DNA of 64,000 nucleotides from Bin5 sp965204705 (GTDB lineage Bacteria > Chloroflexota > Anaerolineae > Caldilineales > Caldilineaceae). The notes below the pieces were generated by a model that was given only the letters and a program-made list of their open reading frames with translations, searched no databases and was not told the origin of the DNA. The stretch covers positions 4,588,001 through 4,652,000 of the forward strand of contig OZ242006.1 in NCBI GenBank assembly GCA_965204705.1, in the 5' to 3' direction. Positions 17,447 through 25,455 of the stretch are shown here, piece after piece (position 1 is the first letter of the stretch; each line of letters opens with the position of its first letter). A program made the translations under genes and the position numbers.

Positions 17447-18567
17447 TATTCGTCCTCCGTATGAGCGGTTCGCAGGGCACGGTCATGTTGTTGCGGGCGG
17501 GACGGAAGCTGTCGCCCGTTGCGACCGCCGCCGTGTCCGCTGTAGGGAAGGCCGGGCTGCCAGTCGACGGGAGGCGGGGGCGAGAAGTCGGTGAGCGGAA
17601 GGGGAACTGGCACGCCGCCATTGCGAATGGAGACGTAGGCCGCTTCACAGAGCTCGAGGGCGGTTAACGAGCCTTCAGCGATCGAGTAGTCGGGTTGGGC
17701 GCGGTCGATCTGGGCGGCGAGGTTTTCGAGGTGGCGCTGGTGATTGGTGACGTTTCCCGGCTCGAATTCGAACAGCTTTCCGTGCGGGTGGTCGGCGTTG
17801 AGAAGGCGGAATCGGGGCGCCCAGCCGTAGAAGTCGATTGTGCCACGGGTGCCGATAAGGCGGAAAAGGGTATCTGCATCCGGCTCGGAGATGGGAACGT
17901 AGTCGCCGGTGTTCATGACGACGCGGGTGCCGGAGGCGGTCTGGGCGTAGGTGACGGCGAGCGTTTCGACCTGCATGCTGTCGCGGTAGGTGCGTGTGCC
18001 GGCGTCGCAGGCGGCGAGAACGTATTGGACGGGTTCACGTCGTGTCAGTTCGACGAAGAAGTTGAGCCAGTGGATGCCGGCATTGATGATGTCCCAGCCG
18101 GCGCATTGGATTTCGACGAGTTTCAGTTCGCCGATTTCGCCGCAGTGAACGCGTTGGAGGATTTGCGTGCTGTGGTCTGCCACGAGGAGGCCATGGGGTA
18201 CGGCCATGGGCAGATTTCTGGCGCGTATAAGCTCCAGGATCCGGCGGCCTACGGCATGGCTAGCGGCCAATGGTTTTTCGACGAGGATGCCTTTGAGAGA
18301 AAGTTGCATGGCAGCCTGGGTGACTTTCAGGTGGGAGGGCGGCCAGGTGGAGACGCAGACGATGTCGGTGGGGCAGGCGGCGAAGAGTTCGCTGAAGTCT
18401 GGGAAGGTGCAGACGCCAGGGTACATTGCATGGACGTCTGCGCGCGCCTCGGGCTGGATATCGGCGACGGCGACGAGGTTGAAGCGTGGGGAGGCGGAGA
18501 GGGCGGCCATACTGGCTTTGCCTCCGGCACCTGCGCCGATGACAGCGGCGGTGAATTGTCTGGACAC
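17446..18567 (-). CDS. Gfo/Idh/MocA-family oxidoreductase with intact EKP motif
   Basis: A 373-residue relative of the downstream protein. The dinucleotide-binding motif is AAVIGAGAGGKASMAALSA at the N-terminus. The catalytic EKP motif is present in KGILVEKPLAASHAVG near residue 98, and the GWDIINAGIHWLNFF motif follows near 155. Because the downstream partner lacks an obvious EKP lysine, this subunit is the more likely active dehydrogenase of the pair. The start ATG faces a 400-base repeat-filled gap that should hold the promoter. Confidence 0.87.
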   Translation of the reverse strand: MSRQFTAAVIGAGAGGKASMAALSASPRFNLVAVADIQPEARADVHAMYPGVCTFPDFSELFAACPTDIVCVSTWPPSHLKVTQAAMQLSLKGILVEKPLAASHAVGRRILELIRARNLPMAVPHGLLVADHSTQILQRVHCGEIGELKLVEIQCAGWDIINAGIHWLNFFVELTRREPVQYVLAACDAGTRTYRDSMQVETLAVTYAQTASGTRVVMNTGDYVPISEPDADTLFRLIGTRGTIDFYGWAPRFRLLNADHPHGKLFEFEPGNVTNHQRHLENLAAQIDRAQPDYSIAEGSLTALELCEAAYVSIRNGGVPVPLPLTDFSPPPPVDWQPGLPYSGHGGGRNGRQLPSRPQQHDRALRTAHTEDE

Positions 18568-18714
18568 GCTGGTCGCTCCTTATTGCCGATTTCTACATCG
18601 TGGGAAGCAGGCCCGTTTCAGTTGCAGACGCATCTGATGAGCCCAATCCGGTTTGCCGTTTCGAAAGTGGAACGTCGGCCTTGCAAGTGTAATGAATCGT
18701 TACAGAAAAGCAAG

Positions 18715-18897
18715 AACTGCAGTGGTCAGTGGTTAGTGGTCAGGGGCGCTCTGCAGCTACGAGGAGACCCATGCGGTCAGGGTAACGGAGGGGGGCGTTG
18801 CGGGGGAATCCCCCCGCACAAGGGAGGCCGCTTGCGGCCGACCGCCCAACTGCAGTGGTTAGTGGTCGGTGGTCAGTGGTCAGAGACGGCGTCGGGA
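18715..18897 (+). repeat. Composite double-hairpin repeat, copy 3, with both tails
   Basis: Left tail AACTGCAGTGGTCAGTGG at 18715. Hairpin 1 lies at 18799-18818, one G shorter than the other copies. Hairpin 2 at 18826-18839 reads GGCCGC, TT, GCGGCC; it differs from the GGGCC/GGCCC of other copies on both sides of the stem, so pairing is kept. The right tail begins at 18848 and ends in cagagacgg. It occupies most of the 398-base gap 18568-18965; the rest shows no gene. Confidence 0.85.
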
Positions 18898-18965
18898 GTC
18901 GGGCACTGTTTGCCTGTCACGCGGTTCCGTGTAATGGCGGCAGTGGTAGGGTTTACGGATGTCTG

Positions 18966-19775
18966 CTAGCGTTCGCGCCAGGGCATTTTCCAGAGGCCGA
19001 GGGCCATTGCGGCGGCGGCGATGACCGTAAGGATTCCGATTTCGAGGGAGACATCTGTCCGGCCGGAGAGGGATTTTTCGATGGCGTCGGCGGCGTAGCG
19101 CAGGGGCGAGACGTAGCCGATCAACTTCATCAGGAGGGGGGCCTGTTCCATGGTGAAGTAGACGGGTGAGAGGGCGGCGAGGACGAGGGAGAGCAGGCCG
19201 GTGGCGAGGTTGCCGACCTGCGGAGTGGGGGCGAAGCTGACGAAGAAGAGGGTCAGGCCGCTGACGGCGAGGACGGTGAGGATGAGTGAGGGGGCCAGCG
19301 CCCATCCGAGCTTGATGTCAACTCCGGCCACGACTGCGAAGCCGAGGAGGATGACCACGGTGAACGCGCCGGAGATTGAGGCGTGGGCGAGCGAACCGAG
19401 GACATAGGCGACCTTAGAGACCGGCATGGTGATGAGCAGGCGGAGTGTGCCCATAAAGCGCTGGCCGACGAAGTTCTGGCCGACGAGCATGCCGATGGAG
19501 AAGGCGACGCCGAAGACCAGGGTGCCGGCCATGAGGCGGCGGAGCACTTGCGGGTCTTCGGGGGCGATGGCCCTGGTGACGTAGAACCAGGGCAGCGGGA
19601 AGGCGGCGGCGAGCAGGACGGTTGCGTACCAGTGCTTGAGCGCGGGCAGGAAGTTGAGCTCGAAGACGGCGAGCGTATCGGCAATGAATTTGCGGATACC
19701 GCCGGTCGCGTAGGGTGCAAAGGGGCGGTTGGGGACGGATTCGTTCGATTCAGGCATCGGCCGCTGGCCCGACAT
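18966..19775 (-). CDS. ABC-2-type transporter permease
   Basis: The membrane subunit of an ABC exporter, about 269 residues with six predicted helices. The pattern matches NodJ/DrrB-type ABC-2 permeases: an amphipathic N-terminus, AFSIGMLVGQNFVGQRFMGTLRLLITMPVS in the middle, and YVSPLRYAADAIEKSL near the C-terminus. I start at ATG 19775, which has AAAGGA upstream and overlaps the ATPase gene by a few codons. The longer frame is only the shadow of the ATPase gene. With the upstream gene it forms a complete two-component exporter; the cargo (drug, glycan or lipid) is unknown. Confidence 0.83.
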   Translation of the reverse strand: MSGQRPMPESNESVPNRPFAPYATGGIRKFIADTLAVFELNFLPALKHWYATVLLAAAFPLPWFYVTRAIAPEDPQVLRRLMAGTLVFGVAFSIGMLVGQNFVGQRFMGTLRLLITMPVSKVAYVLGSLAHASISGAFTVVILLGFAVVAGVDIKLGWALAPSLILTVLAVSGLTLFFVSFAPTPQVGNLATGLLSLVLAALSPVYFTMEQAPLLMKLIGYVSPLRYAADAIEKSLSGRTDVSLEIGILTVIAAAAMALGLWKMPWRER

Positions 19776-20724
19776 GGAGGCGTCCTTTCCCGCCGGTGAG
19801 GCCGAGATAGACATCTTCGAGGGTTGTCCGCGAAACCGCGTATTCGCTAATGCCCAGGGCCTGGATCTGTTGGAGGAGTTCGGCGTCGCTGGCGCCGTAG
19901 AGGACGCGGGTGCGGCCTTCCTCCAGAAAGGTGATTTTGTAGTCAAAGCCGTGGGCGGCGCGGAGGTTGGCGACGGTGTCGAGAGCCAGCAACGCCCCGT
20001 CATGGATGATGCCGATCCTGTCTGAGAGGGCATCGGCTTCCTCCATGGAGTGGGTCGTCAGGAGGATGGTAGCGCCTCTGCGTCGATAGTCGCGGAGGAG
20101 ATCCCATAGGTCGCGGCGGGACTCGGGGTCGAGGCCGACGCTGGGTTCATCAAGGACGAGCAGCGGTGGATCGGCGAGCACGGCGATGCCGACAAGGAGG
20201 CGGCGGCGAAGACCACCGGAGAGTTGCTCGGCGGGTTTGTCCTTGTGCTCGTCGAGGCCGAGGTCTGAGATCAGTTCTACGGCGCGGCTTGATGCGGTGC
20301 GGGGTGACAGACCGCGCAGTTTGCCGAGGATGCGCAGGTGGTGGCGGACGGAGAGACCCCAGTAGAAGTTGGTCTCCTGGGGGATTACGCCCATGTGTGC
20401 CTTGGCTTCGTTGGGGCGTGCGACGGCGTCGAGCCCGAATACGAGGACTTGGCCGGAGGTGGGGACGAGCTCGGTGGTGATCTGGCGGACAAGGGTGGTT
20501 TTGCCGGCGCCGTTTGGTCCGAGAATGGCCAGGAGCTCGCCGGGCTCGACGGTCAGGGTGATGTCGCGATTGGCCCAAGGCCCGTTGCGGTAGCGCTTAT
20601 TGAGATTTCGCACCTCGATTGCTGGTGGCAACTTGCACCTCGGTTTAGTGATTGGGGATGGTGGGTTGTGCTGGGCTTTATTTGGGCTGTGCGGCGCCGG
20701 GAGGCTTGTGCCGTTGTATTTCAT
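19750..20724 (-). CDS. ABC-2-type transporter ATP-binding protein (CcmA/DrrA-like)
   Basis: A daunorubicin-type ATPase. The domain starts AIEVRNLNKRYRNGPWANRD near residue 35. It shows Walker A GPNGAGKTT, Q-loop VIPQETNFYW, signature LSGGLRRRLLVGIAVL, Walker B LLVLDEPSVGLDPE and H-loop LLTTHSMEEADALSDR. A C-terminal domain of about 85 residues follows. The open frame continues 144 codons upstream through two short hairpin repeats, and that part is not coding. The ATG at 20724 gives a proline-rich leader and lacks a ribosome binding site. A TTG just before the domain, preceded by GAGGTG, is an alternative start. Confidence 0.87.
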   Translation of the reverse strand: MKYNGTSLPAPHSPNKAQHNPPSPITKPRCKLPPAIEVRNLNKRYRNGPWANRDITLTVEPGELLAILGPNGAGKTTLVRQITTELVPTSGQVLVFGLDAVARPNEAKAHMGVIPQETNFYWGLSVRHHLRILGKLRGLSPRTASSRAVELISDLGLDEHKDKPAEQLSGGLRRRLLVGIAVLADPPLLVLDEPSVGLDPESRRDLWDLLRDYRRRGATILLTTHSMEEADALSDRIGIIHDGALLALDTVANLRAAHGFDYKITFLEEGRTRVLYGASDAELLQQIQALGISEYAVSRTTLEDVYLGLTGGKGRLHVGPAADA

Positions 20725-20795
20725 GATAACTGAAAGGGGGGTGTGGATCAACGGGGTTTTGGGCGCGGGTGTAGTTCCGAGTTTGGGGGGAGAAA

Positions 20796-20824
20796 GGGCA
20801 CCCACAAGGGGTGCCCCTACGGGG
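20796..20824 (+). repeat. Short hairpin repeat with ACAAG loop (copy A)
   Basis: GGGCACCC at 20796-20803, loop ACAAG, GGGTGCCC at 20809-20816, then CTACGGGG. It lies in the 349-base gap between the ABC ATPase gene and sppA, which contains no gene. A weak TATAGT at 20979 could be the -10 box of sppA. Confidence 0.8.
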
Positions 20825-20909
20825 CATTGGGAGGAAAGACGGGCGGGGCCTAGGCACGCACTCGGGGCGTTTACTGTTTCTTTACCTGTAGTTTGGGTGG
20901 TGCGAGCAA

Positions 20910-20938
20910 GGGCACCCACAAGGGGTGCCCGTACGGGG
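20910..20938 (+). repeat. Short hairpin repeat with ACAAG loop (copy B)
   Basis: GGGCACCC at 20910-20917, loop ACAAG, GGGTGCCC at 20923-20930, then GTACGGGG. The stem is identical to copy A, 114 bases away in the same orientation. Confidence 0.8.
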
Positions 20939-21073
20939 ATTTGATGGTGGGCAATTTTTCTCCAGTGGATCGGACGGGTATAGTATGGTTTTGCGGTGAG
21001 GTTTCCCAGGAGCAGGAGCATATTTGGATTTTCCGGGCACGGCGATGGCGCGTAGGTGGGCGGAGGGAGTGAT

Positions 21074-22870
21074 ATGAGCTTTATAGGCAGAGGCGTGGGT
21101 GGGGTGCTGCGGGGGATATCTCTGTTGTGGCAGGTGTGCGTGTGCGGGCTTGCCAATCTGGTGCGGCGATTGTCGAAGGGAAGCTGGGCTGATTATGTTC
21201 TGTTCGAACTTTCCGGGCCGCTGCTGGAGCGGACGCCGCAGCGTCCCAAGTACCTCAGTATATTTTCGCGCGGCAAGCCGGCGCCGACGGTTGAGTCTTT
21301 GCACAGTGCGCTGAGGCAGATTGCGGGCGACCCTGATGTGCGGGGCGTGGTGTTTCTGGTCAAGGGCGCGCAGCTCAGTCTTGCGCAGGCGCAGACCCTG
21401 GCCGACCTTTTCGGGCGTTTTCGCGGCTGGAGGAGCGAGCTCAATCCTCGCGGCAAAGAGAAGGAGGTCGTAGTATTTCTGGAGTCGTGCGGCAATGCCG
21501 AGTATGCCGCTGCGGCGGCGGCGGACCGGGTCTATGTTTCGCCGCTGACTGACTGGACGGTGCTGGGATTGCGGGCTGAGCCGGTCTTTCTGGCAGAGAC
21601 GTTACGGCGAATTGGCGTCAGGGCGGAAGTAGTGAAGGTGGCGCCCTGGAAGACGGCGCTGGACAACCTGGAACGCGAGGAGATGAGCGACGCCCACCGG
21701 GAACAGATCGAACGGTTGCTGGGCGGCTGGTACGAGGAAATGGTGGGGGCGATCAGCAGGGGTCGCGGGCTCAGTGAGGAGCAGGTGCGGGCGGCGATCG
21801 ACAGGGCGCCCCTGAACGCCGACGAAGCAGAAGAACTGGGCTTGGTAGACGGCACGGTCTACGAGGACCAGCTGGCGGCAGAGCTGGCTCCAGCGGGGAA
21901 GGATGAGGCGCGGATATTGCCGTATGAGCAGGCACGCGGCAACCTTTACCGGCGGCCGCGGTTGCGGCACAGGAAGGGGATCGGAGTCGTTTCGCTGCAT
22001 GGGATGATCACGTCGGGCAAGAGCCGCCGCTTTCCCGGTGGGCTGCCGATCGTTGGCAACAACACGGCGGGCAGCACAACGGTCCAGCAGCTGGTGCGGG
22101 CGGCGCTGAAGGATGAGCGGCTGGCGGGTGTGCTGCTGCACGTTGATTCGCGGGGCGGTTCGGCGCTGGCGAGCGACCTGATGTGGCGTGAGCTGACGCT
22201 GCTGAACAAGAAGAAACCGGTGGTGGCATATATGGGGGATGTGGCGGCCAGCGGCGGGTACTACGTTGCACTGCCGGCGCAGAAGATCGTATGCCAGCCG
22301 GCGACGCTGACGGGGAGCATCGGCGTGGTGATGGCCAAGCTGATCACAAGCGAGGCGGAAGGGAAGATTGGGGCGAAGCGCTTCCCGATCCAGCGCGGGG
22401 AGAACGCGGACATTTACGCCAGCGAAGGTCCGTGGCGACCGGAGCAGCGGGAGAAGGTAGGGGAGATGATGGATTTCACGTACCGGAATTTCAAGAGGCT
22501 GGTGGGGGAGGCGCGGGAGCTGGAGCCGGATTCGCTTGAAGGGCTGTGCGGTGGACGTGTTTGGACGGGAAGACAGGCGCTGGAACACGGGCTGGTGGAC
22601 GGGCTGGGGGATTTTGCCACGGCCGTTGACCAGCTTTGCGAACTCGCGGACCTGCCGCAAGATGGATCGGTCCCGGTGGTGCAGGTGAAGGCGGACGAAA
22701 AGAGGCCGCGGCCGCCTGTTTCGGAAGGCAGCCTGGACCTGATTGCGGGCGGCGAAAGCTTCGCCGAATTGACCGAGACGCTGTTGGGTGTCCTGCAGGG
22801 CGATGTTTCGGCGTTGATGGGGCGGGAGCGTGTGTGGATGCTGGCCGACGGTCTGCCGAAGAGTAGATGA
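21074..22870 (+). CDS. sppA: Signal peptide peptidase SppA (S49 family, tandem-domain form)
   Basis: A membrane-bound serine protease that removes leftover signal peptides. The start is ATG 21074 behind GGAGGGAG. An N-terminal hydrophobic anchor is followed by two S49 domains. The general-base lysine sits in the first domain (APWKTALDN, Lys193) and the nucleophile in the second (GDVAASGGYYV, Ser393). The 200-residue distance equals that of Escherichia coli SppA (Lys209 and Ser409, as I recall), so the long 67K form is present and complete. A variable C-terminal tail of about 80 residues follows. The aminotransferase gene begins 18 bases downstream. Confidence 0.92.
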   Translation: MSFIGRGVGGVLRGISLLWQVCVCGLANLVRRLSKGSWADYVLFELSGPLLERTPQRPKYLSIFSRGKPAPTVESLHSALRQIAGDPDVRGVVFLVKGAQLSLAQAQTLADLFGRFRGWRSELNPRGKEKEVVVFLESCGNAEYAAAAAADRVYVSPLTDWTVLGLRAEPVFLAETLRRIGVRAEVVKVAPWKTALDNLEREEMSDAHREQIERLLGGWYEEMVGAISRGRGLSEEQVRAAIDRAPLNADEAEELGLVDGTVYEDQLAAELAPAGKDEARILPYEQARGNLYRRPRLRHRKGIGVVSLHGMITSGKSRRFPGGLPIVGNNTAGSTTVQQLVRAALKDERLAGVLLHVDSRGGSALASDLMWRELTLLNKKKPVVAYMGDVAASGGYYVALPAQKIVCQPATLTGSIGVVMAKLITSEAEGKIGAKRFPIQRGENADIYASEGPWRPEQREKVGEMMDFTYRNFKRLVGEARELEPDSLEGLCGGRVWTGRQALEHGLVDGLGDFATAVDQLCELADLPQDGSVPVVQVKADEKRPRPPVSEGSLDLIAGGESFAELTETLLGVLQGDVSALMGRERVWMLADGLPKSR

Positions 22871-22888
22871 TCTTGCGTGGAGAGAGCC

Positions 22889-24133
22889 ATGCTTAATGTG
22901 GAGAAGATCCGAGAACAGTTCCCGGCGCTGCAGGAGTCGTTCAACGGCAGGCAGGCGGTTTTTTTCGACAATCCCGGTGGTACGCAGGTACACGAGAGCG
23001 TCGTTGCGGCGATGGTCGACTGCTTGACGCGGCGCAATTCGAATACGCACGGGTTGTTCGAGACCAGCGTGCGCACTGACGCTGTGATCGAGGCGGCGCA
23101 CAAGGCGGCGGCCGATTTGCTGGGATGCGACGGGGATGAGGTGGTATTTGGGAACAACATGACAAGCCTGACGTTTCACGTCAGCCGGTCCTTGGCGCGG
23201 GAGCTGGGGCCGGGGGACGAGGTTGTGGTCACGAGACTGGACCACGACGCGAACGTGATGCCGTGGGTGCTGGCTGCACAGGAGCGGGGGGCGCGCGTGC
23301 GGTGGGCGGACGTGGACGTGGAGAGCGGCACGCTGGATATGGAGGATGTGCGGAGGCAGATTACGGAGCAGACCAAGTTGGTGGCGGTGGGGTATGCCAG
23401 CAACGCTACGGGAACTGTCAACGACGTGGGCACTATCATTGGCTGGGCCAGGGAGGTGGGTGCGCTCACGTTTGTGGACGCGGTCCAGTATGCGCCGCAC
23501 GGGTTGATCGATGTCCGGGCCCTGGGGTGCGATTTCCTGGCGTGCTCGTCGTACAAGTTTTTCGGCCCGCACAGCGGGCAACTCTTTGGTAAGCGGGAGC
23601 ATTTGGAGCGGCTGGAGGCCTATCGTGTGCGTCCGGCGGGGGACTTGCCGCCGGACAAGTGGGAGACGGGCACGCAGAATCATGAGGGGATGGCGGGGGT
23701 GACGGCAGCTATCGACTACCTGGCCGGTCTTGGGGTCGAGTACGGCGGGGCCGGGCCGGCGGAAAGCCGGAGGGATAAGTTAACAGCAGCCTGGTCGGTG
23801 ATCAGCGCGTATGAGAGGATGCTGACCGAGCGGTTGGTCGACGGACTGCTGAGCGTGCCGGGTGTGCGTATTTTCGGTCTGACAGAGCAGGGGGATTTGG
23901 ACAGCAGGGTGGCGACGGTCTCGTTGCGGAAGCAGGGCACGACGCCGGAACAGCTGGCACAGGCGCTTGCGGAGGAGAACATTTTCGCGTGGAACGGCAG
24001 TTTTTACGCGCAGTCGGTGAGCGAGAGGATGGGGGTGGAGGAGAGCGGGGGCTGGCTGCGTCTGGGGTTGGTGCATTACAACACGGTGGAAGAGATCGAC
24101 CGGTGTGTGCGGGTGCTGAACTGCAGTTTTTAG
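22889..24133 (+). CDS. Class V aminotransferase, cysteine-desulfurase-like (TIGR01976 type)
   Basis: A PLP-dependent enzyme of about 414 residues. The start is ATG 22889, with GGAGAGAG directly upstream. Conserved features are YFDNPGG-like FFDNPGGTQVHESV at the start, EVVFGNNMTSLTFHVSR near 90 and TRLDHDANVMPWV near 118. FVDAVQYAPHGLIDV is followed by the PLP lysine in CSSYKFFGPHSG (Lys223). The subgroup is close to cysteine desulfurases, but the usual active-site Cys loop is replaced by a stretch without an obvious Cys. The reaction may not be desulfuration. The final residues NCSF are encoded by an AACTGCAG motif that matches the intergenic repeat tails. Confidence 0.85.
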   Translation: MLNVEKIREQFPALQESFNGRQAVFFDNPGGTQVHESVVAAMVDCLTRRNSNTHGLFETSVRTDAVIEAAHKAAADLLGCDGDEVVFGNNMTSLTFHVSRSLARELGPGDEVVVTRLDHDANVMPWVLAAQERGARVRWADVDVESGTLDMEDVRRQITEQTKLVAVGYASNATGTVNDVGTIIGWAREVGALTFVDAVQYAPHGLIDVRALGCDFLACSSYKFFGPHSGQLFGKREHLERLEAYRVRPAGDLPPDKWETGTQNHEGMAGVTAAIDYLAGLGVEYGGAGPAESRRDKLTAAWSVISAYERMLTERLVDGLLSVPGVRIFGLTEQGDLDSRVATVSLRKQGTTPEQLAQALAEENIFAWNGSFYAQSVSERMGVEESGGWLRLGLVHYNTVEEIDRCVRVLNCSF

Positions 24134-24263
24134 TAGTTGGTTTTTAGTTTTTTGGTGAACTGCCTTGGTGCAGGGTTGTGAGTCTTGGTTTGGGTGTTTG
24201 TACATACTGCAGACTTCTCCAGGCCACCGGTCAGGTGGATGTAGTCGAAGATGGGGGGTGGAA

Positions 24264-24290
24264 GGGCACACACAAGGGGCGCCCCAACCG
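24264..24290 (+). repeat. Short hairpin repeat with ACAAG loop, degenerate (copy C)
   Basis: GGGCACAC, ACAAG, then GGGCGCCCC. Only the outer GGGC/GCCC pairs remain, so this copy is decayed. It lies in the 348-base gap 24134-24481, which otherwise shows no gene and is AT-rich near 24350-24420. Confidence 0.6.
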
Positions 24291-24481
24291 GCAGTCGCGA
24301 GAGGCCAAAGCCGGGGGGCGCAGTTTTTTGGCCTGAATGAACCCAAATTCGGTCACTTTTTTCCTGAAAAAAACCTTTATAGAGCAGGTGCCGGTTGATA
24401 CATTTGTACCACATCTGTATTACATTTGTGGCACCACAGAAGGCAGAGAAGCGGAACAAGAATACGGGATCAAGAATTCAG

Positions 24482-24799
24482 ATGAAGTTGTATCATGTCG
24501 CTTCGGCGTTCCTGCCGGTGGCCGTGTTTTGCACACCTGTCTTCGCGCAAGAGGGGTTAGAAGATGGAGAGCGCATTGCGCGGCTAGAGGGCGCATACGA
24601 GCATTTGGCTACCAAGGTCGATGTGGAGGGCGTGCGCACCGAGTTGGTCGCCTTACGATCGGAAGTTCATGCAGCGGCACAGACGACACAGGTGATATTT
24701 GCGGTGATCGCCGGCTTTTTGTCGCTGGTACTAGGCGGCGCGCAGGTTTGGATTGGGTTTATGCTAAGGGAAACGAAGCGTAACGCCCGGGACGACTGA
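24482..24799 (+). CDS. Small exported coiled-coil protein with C-terminal membrane helix, unknown
   Basis: A protein of about 105 residues. It has a signal peptide (about 1-22, ending CTPVFAQ), a charged heptad region (GERIARLEGAYEHLATKVDVEGVRTELVALRSEV) and one hydrophobic helix (TTQVIFAVIAGFLSLVLGGAQVWIGFML). It ends in a basic tail. The plan resembles XhlA-like or other small coiled-coil membrane anchors, but I do not recognise the family. The frame opens further upstream; the ATG at 24482 is chosen because the signal peptide starts there. A strong terminator follows. The gene stands alone between repeat-rich gaps. Confidence 0.6.
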   Translation: MKLYHVASAFLPVAVFCTPVFAQEGLEDGERIARLEGAYEHLATKVDVEGVRTELVALRSEVHAAAQTTQVIFAVIAGFLSLVLGGAQVWIGFMLRETKRNARDD

Positions 24800-24838
24800 T
24801 AACGAACTGTCAACGCCTCGAACTCAGGCCGTGTAGTC

Positions 24839-24867
24839 ACACCCGCATGCGTGCGGGTGTTTTTTTG
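24839..24867 (+). terminator. Rho-independent terminator
   Basis: A nine-pair stem, ACACCCGCA with TGCGGGTGT, loop TGCG, followed by seven T. It ends the transcript of the small exported protein. Confidence 0.9.
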
Positions 24868-24911
24868 TTCAGAAAGGGCATTGCCAATATTTCGCCTGGA
24901 TCTTCCTGGGA

Positions 24912-25160
24912 AACTGCAGTGGTCTGAATTGCAGTGGTCAGTGGCTTGAGACGGCAATCCGGGGCGTAGACACCGTTGGCTGGACACGATGCTGGGGAAG
25001 AACAGATACGGTGGGTTAGCCAGAGGGGGGGCGTTGCGGGGGGAGTCCCCCCGCACAAGGGAGGGCCGAAGGCCCGACCGCGCAACTGCAGTGGTCAGTG
25101 ATCAGTGGTTAATGGTCAGTGGTTAGTGGTCGGGGGCTTGAGACGGCGATGGGGGAGGCA
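24912..25160 (+). repeat. Composite double-hairpin repeat, copy 4, with both tails
   Basis: Left tail AACTGCAGTGGTC at 24912, repeated as GCAGTGGTCAGTGGC at 24931. The linker (cttgagacgg, agacaccg, gctgga) is similar to copy 1. Hairpin 1 lies at 25035-25055 (loop AGT) and hairpin 2 at 25063-25075. A long right tail starts at 25084 and ends at the same cttgagacggcgatgggg motif that follows the left tail. It fills much of the 656-base gap before dnaK. Confidence 0.85.
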
Positions 25161-25384
25161 ACTCTGTCGGGTAGAGACGATGGTGGGAAGAGTGAACAGT
25201 GTCGCTAGCGAGAGCGGGGGGGGTAAACGTTGTGGGTTTCGTATTGGACAGGATGCGTAGGATCATCGTGGGCAAATTCATATGAATTGCTAATACTCGC
25301 CCAATACCATACATACATAAGTTTTTTATAATAAGTATGATGAGTATTGAAGTGATAAGTCAAAGGACAGTTCATAGAGGAGTC
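25161..25384 (+). promoter_or_regulatory. AT-rich upstream region of dnaK with candidate -10 box
   Basis: A markedly AT-rich stretch in a GC-rich genome. A perfect TATAAT lies at 25327-25332, but no good -35 box is found 16-18 bases upstream. It is bracketed by the 7-base inverted pair AATACTC (25292) and GAGTATT (25342). I see no CIRCE element (TTAGCACTC and its complement nine bases apart). Confidence 0.45.
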
Positions 25385-25450
25385 ATGGACTGGGCGGCTG
25401 CAGCGCGGAGCGGACGGGGCGCCCAGCATCATCTCGTACAGGGGGTCTAG
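25385..25450 (+). CDS. Possible 21-codon leader ORF before dnaK
   Basis: ATG at 25385 is preceded by AGAGGAG at the right distance. The frame encodes 21 residues (starting MDWAAAARSGRG) and stops at TAG 25448-25450, five bases before the dnaK ATG. The ribosome binding site is stronger than that of dnaK itself (only GGACAG is seen). It may be a translated leader that couples to dnaK. It may also be chance. Confidence 0.3.
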   Translation: MDWAAAARSGRGAQHHLVQGV

Positions 25451-25455
25451 GACAG

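Noticed and set aside
16296..17648. 450-codon minus-strand frame overlapping the first Gfo/Idh/MocA gene in another frame
   Set aside because: The overlapping frame with Rossmann and C-terminal domain motifs is the real gene; this one is almost purely Arg/Pro/His.
20725..21156. N-terminal extension of the ABC ATPase frame through two hairpin repeats (VRAPLVGALA-like residues)
   Set aside because: The residues are translations of the short repeats; the domain starts far downstream and the repeats are intergenic elsewhere.
21602..23683. Long minus-strand open frame (693 codons) opposite sppA and the aminotransferase gene
   Set aside because: It spans two clear plus-strand genes, is rich in Arg, His, Pro and Gln as expected for an antisense shadow of GC-rich coding DNA, and has no motif.
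1801..25160. CRISPR array or tandem satellite from the CAGTGGTCAGTGG repeats
   Set aside because: The units are 7-10 bases with imperfect copies and no uniform spacers; there are no cas genes. They are tails of intergenic elements.
25292..25348. Possible CIRCE/HrcA site upstream of dnaK
   Set aside because: The inverted pair AATACTC/GAGTATT is only 7 bases and 43 bases apart; CIRCE needs TTAGCACTC and its complement with a 9-base spacer.
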